The position numbers were made by a program, and so were the translations under genes. 7,746 nucleotides of DNA. Source: an uncultured Alphaproteobacteria bacterium. GTDB lineage: Bacteria; Pseudomonadota; Alphaproteobacteria; Caulobacterales; Aquidulcibacteraceae. Below are positions 1 through 7,423 of the stretch, in pieces. How positions within the stretch are numbered: the stretch's first letter is position 1; every line of letters begins with the position of its first letter. The stretch is from NCBI GenBank assembly GCA_937967725.1, contig CALBSY010000335.1, forward strand, positions 1 to 7,746, written 5' to 3'. The notes under the pieces are model-generated. The model worked only from the letters and a program-made list of their open reading frames with translations. It did no database searches and was not told the origin of the DNA.

Positions 1-2810
1 TTGGGCAGCGGCGCATAGCGCGCGGAATCCTCACCGCCTTCGCCGGAGACGGAACGCGCGCCGATCCGATTCATGGCGATGTTCAAGGCGCCGTGCGCTT
101 CCGGCGACAGCGCACCGAGGCTCATGCCGGGCGTGACGAATCGCTTGCGGATTTCGTTGACACTCTCGACGTCCGAAAGCGGCGTCGGGTTGATCAACTC
201 TTCGCGCACTTCGAGCAGGTCGCGCAGTTGGATCGGCTGATCCAGGCGACGGTCGCGCACTTTATCCGAGTACTTCTTGTAGGCGGCGAAGTCGCCGGTG
301 TCGCACGCGTGCTGCAATTGATGGATGCCGGCGGCTTCGAGCGCGTGACGCTCGCCGGAGGCGCGGTAGCGATAGAGGCCGCCAACAGGGAGCGCGACGA
401 GCGTTTCGTCATAGGCGCGCGCGTGCTGATCTGCGGCCTCGATGGCGAGGCCGCTCAGGCCGATTCCGGAAATGCGGCTCTGTAAGCCCGGGAAGAACTC
501 GTCCACCAGCGCGCGTGAGAGGCCGAGAGCTTCGAAATTCAGGCCACCGCGATAGGAGGATATGACGGCGATGCCCATTTTAGAGATGATCTTGAGCAAG
601 CCAGCTTCCAACGCTTCGCGGTAGTTGGCGCACGCCTGCTCGCGCGTGAGCTTGCCCGACAGCCCGCGCTGCGCGCGATCTGCAATGGTGTCCAGCGCGA
701 GATACGGGTTCACTGTCGTGGCGCCGCAGCCGATCAGCACGGCGGCATAGTGCGGATCGAGGCACTCGGCGCTGCGCACGCTGAGCGAACAAAAGGTGCG
801 CTTGCCGCGCTCGGTCAGGTGCGCATGCACGCCGCCGACAACCAGGATCATTGGGCAGGCGATGCGGTCGGCGCCCTGCCTTTCGTCGGTGAGCACAATG
901 TGGCTGCGGCCGTGTTCACCGCGCACGGCCTGAAGCGCATCCTGTTTGATCCGGTCGAGCGCGGCGCGCAGCGCGGCGCCGGCATCCTCGCCAGGCTTGG
1001 GCGCAGGGAAGGTGCAATCGATGACAGCGAGGTCTTCGCCCAGTTCTTCGACTAGGCGCTCGAACATGCCGTTGGTCAGGATGGGACTGGAAAGCACGAA
1101 GACGTTGGTCTGAGTCTCGTCTTGCGCCAGCACGTTGCCGAGGTTCTTGAAACGCGTGGCCAGACTCATCACCCGGCCTTCGCGTAGCGGGTCGATCGGC
1201 GGATTGGTGACTTGGCTGAAGTTCTGGCGGAAGTAGTGCGACAGCGGACGCGTCTGCTCGGACAAAACCGCGAGCGGCGCGTCGTCGCCCATCGAGCCGA
1301 TGGCTTCCCTGCCCTCCTCCAGCATCGGCTGCAGCAGCAGCTCGATGTCTTCCATCGTGTAGCCGGCGGCGGCCTGGCGGCGCAGCAGCGTCTCGCGGTC
1401 GCTGTAGAGGCGCGGCTCATCGCCTTCGAGCTTGGCGTCGAGATCGATGACGTTTTTCAGCCAGTCGCCGTATGGGTGTTGCGCGGCGAGGCGGTCGACC
1501 AGCTCTTCGTGATGGAACAGCCGCCCTTCGTGAGTGTCGACCGCCACCATTTGCCCCGCGCCGATACGGCCACGTTCAAGGATGACGCGGTCGTCGAGCG
1601 GGCACATGCCGGTTTCACTGCCGACGACGAGCAAGCCATCCTGTGTCAGCGCATAGCGCAGCGGGCGCAGGCCGTTGCGATCGAGCCCGGCGACGGCCCA
1701 GCGGCCATCGAAGATGGCGAGCGCGGCCGGGCCGTCCCACGGCTCCATCACCGCGTTGGAGTAAGCGTAGAGCGCGCTGTGCGCGGGCTTCATCGTTTGC
1801 GACTTGGCCCAGGCTTCGGGGACGAGCAGCGTTTTGGCCATCGGCGCTTCGCGACCGGCGCGCACCAGCAGTTCAAACACGTTATCGAGCGCGGACGAAT
1901 CCGAAGCACCGGGCTGAATCACCGGCTTCACGTCGCGGTCCGCGTCGCCGAACGCGCTCGACGTCATGCGGATCTCGTGACTCTTCATCCAATTGACGTT
2001 GCCCTTGAGCGTGTTGATCTCGCCGTTGTGGGCGAGCATTCGGAAGGGCTGCGCCAGACGCCATTGCGGGAACGTGTTGGTCGAATAGCGCTGGTGATAG
2101 ATGGCGACCGCGGAAACAAAGCGTTCGTCTTTCAGATCGGGATAGAACGCATCGATCTGCTGAGCCAGGAACATGCCCTTGTAGACCAGCGTCTGTGCCG
2201 AGAGCGAGCACACGTAGAACTCGCTGATGTTATCAGTGAGCGCGCGCCGCTCGATGCGACGCCGGCAGATGAAGAGTTCGCGGTCGATAGTTTCGGCGTC
2301 GCGCCCGCGCGGATCGTGGAACAACACCTGCTCGATTTCGGGACGCGTCGCGTTGGCCTTTTCGCCGATCTGGCTGATGTCGACCGGCACCTGGCGCCAG
2401 CCGTACAGCACAAAGCCGGCGCGGATGATCTCGCTCTCGACGATGACGCGCGCGCGCTCCAGCGCGGCGAAATCGTTCCGCGGCAAGAAAATCTGGCCAA
2501 CGAAAGTCGGCCCGTCCTTCGGCGTATGGCCGGTGCGTTGGACGGCTTCGCGGAAGAAATCCTGCGGCGCGTCGATCAAGATTCCGGCGCCATCGCCGGT
2601 CTTGCCATCGGCGTCCACAGCGCCGCGGTGCCACACCGCCTTCAGCGCCTGCAGCGCCAGCGTGACGACATCGCGGCGCGGCGCGCCGTCGACGGTGACG
2701 ACGAGGCCCACGCCGCACGCGTCGCGCTCATGCTCGGCGCGGTAGAGCCCATTGCGCTCAAGGCGCTCGCGCTCGCGGAGGTAGCGCGCGATGTCCTGGC
2801 ACGCGCTCAT
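1..2810 (-). CDS. gltB: Glutamate synthase (NADPH) large subunit, N-terminal part (runs off left edge)
   Basis: Large (alpha) subunit of NADPH glutamate synthase. It takes ammonia from glutamine, channels it to the FMN site and makes glutamate from 2-oxoglutarate, using electrons from GltD. I translated the minus strand from the ATG at 2810 to the window edge: about 936 codons without a stop, of roughly 1500 usual for the family. Residues 1-31 look like a cleaved propeptide; Cys32 in ERDACGVG is the expected class II amidotransferase nucleophile. HNGEINT at 261-267 supplies the Asn262/Gly263 oxyanion pair, at the same distance from the Cys as I recall for the Azospirillum enzyme. The central domain follows. 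The FMN/synthase domain opens near residue 895 (GMSLGALS, then GEGGEDSAR). The FMN core, iron-sulfur cysteines and C-terminal beta-helix lie outside the window. The start overlaps the gltD stop (ATGA) with no clear Shine-Dalgarno, so translational coupling is likely. Family assignment is certain. Confidence 0.97.
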   Translation of the reverse strand, partial: MSACQDIARYLRERERLERNGLYRAEHERDACGVGLVVTVDGAPRRDVVTLALQALKAVWHRGAVDADGKTGDGAGILIDAPQDFFREAVQRTGHTPKDGPTFVGQIFLPRNDFAALERARVIVESEIIRAGFVLYGWRQVPVDISQIGEKANATRPEIEQVLFHDPRGRDAETIDRELFICRRRIERRALTDNISEFYVCSLSAQTLVYKGMFLAQQIDAFYPDLKDERFVSAVAIYHQRYSTNTFPQWRLAQPFRMLAHNGEINTLKGNVNWMKSHEIRMTSSAFGDADRDVKPVIQPGASDSSALDNVFELLVRAGREAPMAKTLLVPEAWAKSQTMKPAHSALYAYSNAVMEPWDGPAALAIFDGRWAVAGLDRNGLRPLRYALTQDGLLVVGSETGMCPLDDRVILERGRIGAGQMVAVDTHEGRLFHHEELVDRLAAQHPYGDWLKNVIDLDAKLEGDEPRLYSDRETLLRRQAAAGYTMEDIELLLQPMLEEGREAIGSMGDDAPLAVLSEQTRPLSHYFRQNFSQVTNPPIDPLREGRVMSLATRFKNLGNVLAQDETQTNVFVLSSPILTNGMFERLVEELGEDLAVIDCTFPAPKPGEDAGAALRAALDRIKQDALQAVRGEHGRSHIVLTDERQGADRIACPMILVVGGVHAHLTERGKRTFCSLSVRSAECLDPHYAAVLIGCGATTVNPYLALDTIADRAQRGLSGKLTREQACANYREALEAGLLKIISKMGIAVISSYRGGLNFEALGLSRALVDEFFPGLQSRISGIGLSGLAIEAADQHARAYDETLVALPVGGLYRYRASGERHALEAAGIHQLQHACDTGDFAAYKKYSDKVRDRRLDQPIQLRDLLEVREELINPTPLSDVESVNEIRKRFVTPGMSLGALSPEAHGALNIAMNRIGARSVSGEGGEDSARYAPLP

Positions 2811-4210
2811 TCCGCGGCCACGGTTGCATTGGACTGAATCCAGGCGTGCATGGCGTCGGCGGCGTCGCGGCCTTCGCGGATCGCCCACACGACAAGCGAA
2901 GCGCCGCGCACGATGTCGCCGGCGGCGTACACGCCGGGCTGACTCGTCGCGTAGGTCACGGGATCGGCTTTAACTGTGCCCCAGCGCGTGAGATCCACGT
3001 TCCAGCCGCTCAGATCTTCCGCATCGAAGCCGAGCGCGGCGATGACAAGATCACCTGGCACGTCATAGGCGCCGCCCGGCGCTTCTTCGGGCGGCTGGCG
3101 CCCGCTGGCGTCCGGGGCGCCGAGACGCATGCGCGCGGCTTTCACGCCGACCTTGCGCACCGCTTTCGGCGCGGCGAGCCAATCGAACAGAACCCCCTCC
3201 TCTTCGGCGTGGGTCACCTCGCGCTGCGAGCCCGGCATGTTGGCGCGGTCGCGGCGATAGAGGCAGGTGACCGATTTGGCGCCCTGACGGCGCGCGGTGC
3301 GCACGCAATCCATCGCCGTGTCGCCGCCGCCGATGACGACGACGCGGCGATCCTTGGCGTTGAGTGCGCCGGAGGTGAAGCCCGGCACATCGTCGCCGAG
3401 GCCAATGCGATTGGCGGCGATCAGGAAGTCGAGCGCGGGCGCCACGTTCTGTTCGTTGGGTGCGTTCAGCGGCTTGGCCTTGTAGACGCCGGTGGCGATC
3501 AGCACCGCGTCATGGCGGCGGCGCACATCGTCAAAGCTCAGGTCAGCGCCGACATCGCACTTCAGTTCGAACTTCACGCCGCCGTCGATTAGCCGCTGCG
3601 CGCGCCGTTCGATAACTTCTTTTTCCAGCTTGAAGTTCGGGATGCCGTAAATGAGCAGGCCGCCGACGCGGTCGTGGCGGTCGTACACAGTCACTTGATA
3701 GCCGCGCAGGCGCATGCGTTCGGCGGCCGCTAAACCCGCGGGTCCGGCGCCGACAATGCCGATGCTTTCGGTGCGCTCGGCGCGCGGGGCGATGGGCGCG
3801 ACCCAGCCTTCCTTCCACGCCGTCTCGGTCAGGTACTTCTCGACCGCGCCGATGGTGACGCTGCCGTGGCGGGATTGCTCGATCACGCAGGCGCCTTCGC
3901 ACAGGCGGTCCTGCGGGCAGATGCGCCCGCACACTTCGGGCATCGAGTTGGTGGCGGCGGAGACCTCATAGGCTTCCCGCAGACGGCCCTCGGCGGTGAG
4001 CTTCAGCCAATCGGGGATGTTGTTGTGCAGCGGGCACCCGGTTTGACAGAAAGGCACGCCGCACTGGGCGCAACGGCCTGCCTGGTCGGCCGCCTTCTCC
4101 GCGATGAACTCGGCGTAGATTTCATGGAAGTCGCCCGCCCGTTCCGCCGGGGGACGCTTGTCGGGCCAAGCCTGCTCGACGGACACGAATTTCTGCATGC
4201 GTTCGGCCAA
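2807..4210 (-). CDS. gltD: Glutamate synthase (NADPH) small subunit
   Basis: Beta subunit of glutamate synthase: an FAD flavoprotein that oxidises NADPH and passes electrons through iron-sulfur clusters to GltB. It has 467 residues, normal for proteobacterial GltD. The N-terminal cysteine-rich region shows Cys47, 50, 55 and 59 (CAQCGVPFC then TGCP) and Cys94, 98, 104 and 108 (CGRIC ... CEGAC), the expected [4Fe-4S] ligand pattern. The first dinucleotide fold is VGAGPAGL at 153-160 (FAD). The second is VIGGGDTAMDC at 291-301 (NADPH). A late AAGD motif before VVWAIREGRDAA closes the FAD site. The start is TTG at 4210, chosen because GGAGGG (4216-4221) sits 5 nt upstream; an ATG at 4198 is 17 nt from it. 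It is first in the operon and its stop overlaps the gltB start. Related GltD-like oxidoreductases exist, but the adjacent gltB settles identity. Confidence 0.97.
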   Translation of the reverse strand: MAERMQKFVSVEQAWPDKRPPAERAGDFHEIYAEFIAEKAADQAGRCAQCGVPFCQTGCPLHNNIPDWLKLTAEGRLREAYEVSAATNSMPEVCGRICPQDRLCEGACVIEQSRHGSVTIGAVEKYLTETAWKEGWVAPIAPRAERTESIGIVGAGPAGLAAAERMRLRGYQVTVYDRHDRVGGLLIYGIPNFKLEKEVIERRAQRLIDGGVKFELKCDVGADLSFDDVRRRHDAVLIATGVYKAKPLNAPNEQNVAPALDFLIAANRIGLGDDVPGFTSGALNAKDRRVVVIGGGDTAMDCVRTARRQGAKSVTCLYRRDRANMPGSQREVTHAEEEGVLFDWLAAPKAVRKVGVKAARMRLGAPDASGRQPPEEAPGGAYDVPGDLVIAALGFDAEDLSGWNVDLTRWGTVKADPVTYATSQPGVYAAGDIVRGASLVVWAIREGRDAADAMHAWIQSNATVAAE

Positions 4211-4215
4211 GAACG

Positions 4216-4221
4216 CCCTCC
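4216..4221 (-). promoter_or_regulatory. Ribosome binding site of gltD
   Basis: Read on the minus strand this is GGAGGG, ending 5 nt before the TTG at 4210. It is the reason to prefer TTG over the in-frame ATG four codons further in. Confidence 0.75.
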
Positions 4222-4254
4222 AAACGAGGCAAGAGCGGGAGATTATTTCTCTAT

Positions 4255-4269
4255 GGCGTGATTCACGCC
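4255..4269. promoter_or_regulatory. Perfect 15-bp inverted repeat, candidate operator between gltD and uppP
   Basis: The sequence is GGCGTGA-T-TCACGCC: 7-bp arms around one central base. It lies 45 bp upstream of the gltD start. On the minus strand a TTGAAA (4272-4277) matches 5 of 6 bases of a -35 box, and the 17 bases after it contain the whole repeat, followed by a poor -10 (around 4249-4255, CATAGA or ATAGAG). If this is the gltDB promoter, a protein bound to the dyad would block polymerase. The symmetry is seen directly; the promoter and operator roles are inferred. I do not recognise the motif as a known regulator site. Confidence 0.4.
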
Positions 4270-4290
4270 GCTTTCAAGCAATAGGCTGCC

Positions 4291-4315
4291 TTTTCAGCTT
4301 CGGCTGGCCTGAAAA
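4291..4315. repeat. Second inverted repeat in the gltD-uppP spacer
   Basis: TTTTCAG (4291-4297) and CTGAAAA (4309-4315) are perfect complements separated by 11 bases. Inside, CAGC-TTCG-GCTG (4295-4306) forms an alternative short hairpin with a TTCG loop. It could be a second binding site, or a leader hairpin of the uppP transcript. It is not followed by a T-run in the uppP direction and sits upstream of both genes, so it does not look like a terminator. Confidence 0.3.
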
Positions 4316-4360
4316 TCGCTCTTCCGCCCGCTGGCGACGCACTTCATGGTCGCCCCGCTC

Positions 4361-4370
4361 AGAAAGGGGG
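4361..4370 (+). promoter_or_regulatory. Ribosome binding site of uppP
   Basis: AGAAAGGGGG ends 8 nt before the TTG at 4379. The in-frame ATG at 4346 has no such site, so this purine run decides the start. Confidence 0.6.
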
Positions 4371-4378
4371 CGCCTGCC

Positions 4379-5188
4379 TTGGACCTGCTCGACCTCGCCC
4401 GCGCCGCTTTGCTCGGCGTCCTGCAAGGGCTCACCGAATTCCTCCCTGTTTCGTCCACCGGCCACCTGCTCATTTTCGGGCGAGCGATCGGCTACGACGA
4501 TCCCGGCGGCGTGTTCACCGTGATGATTCAACTGGGCTCGATCCTCGCGGTGATGTGGCTCTACCGGCAACGCATCTGGGACGTGGTGACCGGACTTCCC
4601 ACTAAGCCGGAGGCGCGGCGGTTCGCGCTAATGCTGTTCTTCGCATTTCTGCCAGCGGCGTTCACCGAGTTGCTGGCGAACTAATACACACGCAACGAGC
4701 TTTACATCCGACTCGACATCATCGCGATTGCGCTGATCCTCCGCGGCTTCGCCATGCTGGCGATCGAGAAATGGCCCCCGAAGGTCGAGGTGAAGGACGC
4801 GGCGGAGACGCCGATCTGGCGCGCCGTCGGCGTCGGCGCATTCCAGACGCTGGCGCTCATTCCCGGCGTGTCGCGCTCGGGGGCGACGATCTTTGGTGGT
4901 CTGGCGCTGGGTCTCGATCGCCGCGCGGCGGCCGAGTTTTCGTTCTTTCTCGCCATGCCGACCATGGTGGCGGCGTTCGTGCTCGATTTCTGGACGGTGA
5001 AGGATCACATCACCGCGGACCGCATCGCCGAGATCGCGGTGGGTTTTGTGTTCGCGTTCATTTCCGCGGCCCTGGTGGTCAAGCCGTTCCTGGATTTCGT
5101 GACGCGCGTGGGCTTCGGGCCGTTCGCGTGGTATCGCATTGTCTTCGGCGCCGTAATCCTCGGCGTTCTGGCGATGGGATGGTTGTGA
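4379..5188 (+). pseudogene. uppP: Undecaprenyl-diphosphate phosphatase, interrupted by an in-frame TAA
   Basis: BacA/UppP is an integral membrane phosphatase that turns undecaprenyl diphosphate into the monophosphate carrier for peptidoglycan and other envelope polymers. From TTG 4379 the frame spans 270 codons including the final TGA, the normal family size, but codon 102 (4682-4684) is TAA. Before it: MDLLDLARAALL, then QGLTEFLPVSSTGH at codons 16-29 with the acidic (E/Q)xxxE motif (Gln16, Glu20) and His29. After it, in the same frame: the second signature PGVSRSGAT at 162-170 with Arg166, then the remaining helices to 5185. Both signatures form one active site, so neither fragment alone should work. 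A distal ORF could restart at ATG 4754 but has no Shine-Dalgarno. Residues flanking the stop are atypical (see findings). The alternative is that the TAA is a sequencing error and the gene is intact. Family identity is very secure; pseudogene status is not. Confidence 0.85.
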
Positions 5189-5634
5189 CGACGATCTGGA
5201 CGATCGGCTACGAAGAGGTTGGCGTGCCGGATTTCGTCGCCGCACTGAAGACGGCGAAGATCAAGACGCTGATCGATGTACGCGATGTCGCCAATTCGCG
5301 GCGCGCGGGTTTTTCGAAGAAGTCGCTCGCCGCAGCGCTGGGCGAGGCTGGCATCGCCTACGTCCATATGAAGGCGCTCGGCACGCCGAAAGCCGGACGC
5401 GAGGCGGCGCGCAGGGGCGATGTCGCGACGATGCAGGCGATCATGGAGGCGAAGCTCGACGATCCGGAGAGCCAGATGGCGCTGGCGGAGGCCGCCGAGA
5501 TCGCCGGCAAGGCACCCACCGCCCTAATGTGCTTGGAGCACGATTGGCGCGTGTGTCACCGCAGCCTGGTGGCGCGACGGCTAGAGGCTTTCGGCATCAA
5601 GCCGACGCATCTTTCCCCCGCACCGACTGAATAG
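5185..5634 (+). CDS. DUF488 family protein
   Basis: A 149-residue soluble protein of the DUF488 family, whose biochemical role is not established. Family marks visible are TIGY at 6-9, LIDVRDV at 29-35 (Asp31, Arg33), the YVHMKALGTP stretch at 59-68, and the C-terminal CLEHDWRVCHR at 116-126, the CxE...CHR pattern that suggests a catalytic or metal-binding site. I chose GTG 5185 because GTGA overlaps the uppP stop by 4 bp, a layout typical of coupled translation; ATG 5179 would add two residues. It appears to be co-transcribed with uppP. The in-frame stop in uppP would leave about 500 nt untranslated before this start, which could lower its expression. Its 3' end overlaps the convergent membrane-protein gene by 38 bp. 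Function remains unknown. Confidence 0.88.
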   Translation: MTTIWTIGYEEVGVPDFVAALKTAKIKTLIDVRDVANSRRAGFSKKSLAAALGEAGIAYVHMKALGTPKAGREAARRGDVATMQAIMEAKLDDPESQMALAEAAEIAGKAPTALMCLEHDWRVCHRSLVARRLEAFGIKPTHLSPAPTE

Positions 5635-6274
5635 CCGCCAGCACGAGCAGCGCGATCCAATAGATCGTGAATGCGCCGGCGAACGCACGCGTGCTGAGCA
5701 GCTCAACATAGGCGGCCGCGACAAACAGGATCGGCGCAAGCGCGATCACCGCCAGAATCCAGCGCCTGTTTGGCGCCGTAATGCACAGGCTGGCGACGGC
5801 CACGCCGTTCAGCGCCAGCGCAAAATACTTAATCCAGTGCCATGGAGCGATCGGCAGATGCGCTTCGACATTCGCGATATCGGCGGTGAGCTGCAACTGC
5901 TTCCACGTTTCAACGGCGTCAGCCGTGGCGCCGATGACGGCGAAAAGCATGGCAAGCTGCGTCCAGCGATTGCGCAGGCCGCCAAGCATAACTGCGGCGG
6001 CGGAGAGAAACAGCAGATACGCAGGAACGAACGCCCACAGATCAAGCCGATTGAGCGCATCCATCGCCGCGATGCGGCGCGCATCGGGCGGCGAACCAAA
6101 CACGGCGGCAATGTCGGCCGGCGTTTCGGCGCGCTGGAAAGTGCTGACGGCGCTGCTGATCTCGCTGCGCGCGTACACATCCGACATGGCGGGCTGCGAA
6201 CCGAGCGCGATAAAGGCGATGAGGGTGGCGATCCCCAGCGCCAAAGTCAGCAGCGGCAGCGTGCGCGCGCTCAT
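5597..6274 (-). CDS. Six-helix integral membrane protein of unknown function
   Basis: I do not recognise this 225-residue protein. It shows six hydrophobic segments: about residues 6-25, 80-100, 104-121, 148-166, 172-191 and 198-216. The extramembrane stretch at 26-79 is rich in Ala and charged residues and probably faces the periplasm. Short Arg/Lys-containing loops (RNR at 101-103, NRR at 169-171, the VRGKD tail) suggest cytoplasmic sides by the positive-inside rule. No catalytic motif is evident. The start is the ATG at 6274, which overlaps the stop of the NDUFA9-like gene as ATGA; there is no Shine-Dalgarno, so it probably depends on translation of that upstream gene. Its frame continues upstream to a start at 6322, but that would add a 16-residue non-hydrophobic lead overlapping the neighbour by about 50 bp. 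Coupling suggests a related job, for example in the membrane at complex I or with a lipid or quinone, but this is inference only. Confidence 0.8.
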   Translation of the reverse strand: MSARTLPLLTLALGIATLIAFIALGSQPAMSDVYARSEISSAVSTFQRAETPADIAAVFGSPPDARRIAAMDALNRLDLWAFVPAYLLFLSAAAVMLGGLRNRWTQLAMLFAVIGATADAVETWKQLQLTADIANVEAHLPIAPWHWIKYFALALNGVAVASLCITAPNRRWILAVIALAPILFVAAAYVELLSTRAFAGAFTIYWIALLVLAAIQSVRGKDASA

Positions 6275-7266
6275 GCGGGATTCTGGCGGGTTTGGAATTG
6301 CCCGTAAGGCCGGAAGCGCCAAAGATAGCTCGGCGTAATCGCTTCCACTGTTTCAAGTTGAGTGACGCCGAGATCTTGGATTGTGCGGGCGGCAGGATCG
6401 GCGCCGACGATGTTATCTCGCTTCAGCATTGTCACTTGGTCGCCGGTCAGCGGCGGATCGGCGAACGGATAAAGGGCGAAGACCCAGCTCAGCAACAATC
6501 CCATCGGATGCGCTATGAAAAAGGGAAGCGGCGCCAGCGGCACGCGGCGCGCCGTCTCGCGCGCGATGTACTGCATCAACTCTTTGAAGGTGTAAACGCG
6601 CGGCCCCCCGAGCTCGTAGACCCGTCCCTGCGCGCCAGGATCGCTGAGCGCCGCACAGACAGCGTCAGCCACGTCGCCGACGAAAACCGGCTGGAATTTG
6701 GTCTTGCCGCCGCCGATCAGCGGCACGGTTCCCAACATCCCGAACAGCCAAGGATTGCGCATCATCTGGCCGAAACGATTGAAAAAATGATCTTCCGGGC
6801 CAAACACGATCGAGGGCCGCAAGATCGTGGCGCTCGGCAACGCCTCAAGCACCGCGCGCTCGCCAGCGTATTTGCTACGCGCATAATTGGCGCCCTTCGG
6901 CGCGGCGCCTAACGCGGAGATATGCACCATCCGCGTAATCCCGCGCTTGGCGGCGGCCTCAGCCACGGCGCGCGCGCCCTCGACGTGAAGCGCTTCAAAG
7001 GTCTGCGGACCGCTTTCATTCAGAATCGCAACCAAATTCACAACCGCGTCAGCGCCCTCGAGCGCGGCGTCCACCGATTCACGGAACCGCACATTGGCCT
7101 GCATCAACTGAATTTGACCGACATCGCCCATCACGCGCAATTCGTGGCCGAGATGCGGGCGGCGCATGGCGATGCGCACACGCGCGCCGCGTTTGGCAAG
7201 AGCGCGGACAACCTGCTTGCCGATGAATCCCGAGCCGCCGAACACAACGACTAGCTGCTCACGCAT
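6271..7266 (-). CDS. NDUFA9-family NAD(P)-binding protein (complex I-associated, atypical SDR)
   Basis: A 331-residue extended/atypical short-chain dehydrogenase-reductase resembling the mitochondrial complex I accessory subunit NDUFA9, a family common in alphaproteobacteria. It opens with the nucleotide-binding GGSGFIG at 10-16. VVNLVAILNE at 75-84 and VHISALGA at 114-121 follow. YARSK at 128-132 keeps the SDR YxxxK pair (Tyr128, Lys132), with Ser117 as a possible third catalytic residue. LRPSIVFGPED at 149-159 and FQPVFVGDVADAV at 191-203 are typical of the family. A hydrophobic stretch at about 247-266 could touch the membrane. I prefer ATG 7266 because GGAG (7273-7276) lies 6 nt upstream and the family usually begins a few residues before the glycine motif; ATG 7281 would add five residues. 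Its role may be complex I assembly or stability, or quinone-linked reduction. The general family is confident, the exact function is not. Confidence 0.88.
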   Translation of the reverse strand: MREQLVVVFGGSGFIGKQVVRALAKRGARVRIAMRRPHLGHELRVMGDVGQIQLMQANVRFRESVDAALEGADAVVNLVAILNESGPQTFEALHVEGARAVAEAAAKRGITRMVHISALGAAPKGANYARSKYAGERAVLEALPSATILRPSIVFGPEDHFFNRFGQMMRNPWLFGMLGTVPLIGGGKTKFQPVFVGDVADAVCAALSDPGAQGRVYELGGPRVYTFKELMQYIARETARRVPLAPLPFFIAHPMGLLLSWVFALYPFADPPLTGDQVTMLKRDNIVGADPAARTIQDLGVTQLETVEAITPSYLWRFRPYGQFQTRQNPA

Positions 7267-7272
7267 GAATTG

Positions 7273-7276
7273 CTCC
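7273..7276 (-). promoter_or_regulatory. Ribosome binding site of the NDUFA9-like gene
   Basis: GGAG on the minus strand, 6 nt before ATG 7266. It lies inside the five-codon extension from ATG 7281, which has no Shine-Dalgarno of its own, so it favours the shorter form. Confidence 0.5.
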
Positions 7277-7348
7277 GTCATCGCAGATTCAGCGCGGTGG
7301 CGTCACGGTCTGGCACGGCGCTGAGACAATCATGTCCAGTTTGTGTCG

Positions 7349-7388
7349 GCTATGCAGCGTTCGACGCAGATTGGCAACTGACTCAGTT
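7349..7388 (-). promoter_or_regulatory. Weak candidate promoter with a 13-bp dyad for the NDUFA9-like gene
   Basis: On the minus strand TTGCCA (7372-7377) and CATAGC (7349-7354) are 17 bases apart, a poor match to a housekeeping promoter. The perfect dyad AACTGA-C-TCAGTT (7376-7388) touches the -35 box and could be an operator. The dyad is visible directly; the regulatory role is a guess. Confidence 0.25.
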
Positions 7389-7423
7389 CCGCACCGGCGC
7401 GACAGCTTGGCTCATGTTCCCCA

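Noticed and set aside
1212..2837. Long plus-strand open frame of 541 codons
   Set aside because: It is exactly antisense to gltB, whose translation matches a known family throughout. Its Arg/Ala/Val/Asp-rich product is the usual mirror of GC-rich codon bias.
2846..3592. Plus-strand open frame of 248 codons
   Set aside because: Antisense shadow of gltD, with no ribosome site and no recognisable domain.
4295..4306. CAGC-TTCG-GCTG hairpin as a terminator
   Set aside because: The stem is only 4 bp, and it sits upstream of two divergent genes with no gene ending there.
4346..4378. Longer uppP start at ATG 4346
   Set aside because: No Shine-Dalgarno, and it adds residues that the family lacks. 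TTG 4379 has a purine-rich site at proper spacing and gives the usual short N-terminus.
4771..5178. Upstream extension of the DUF488 frame
   Set aside because: It overlaps uppP in another frame and reads as low-complexity Arg/Gly sequence; the DUF488 domain begins at the TIGY motif right after 5185.
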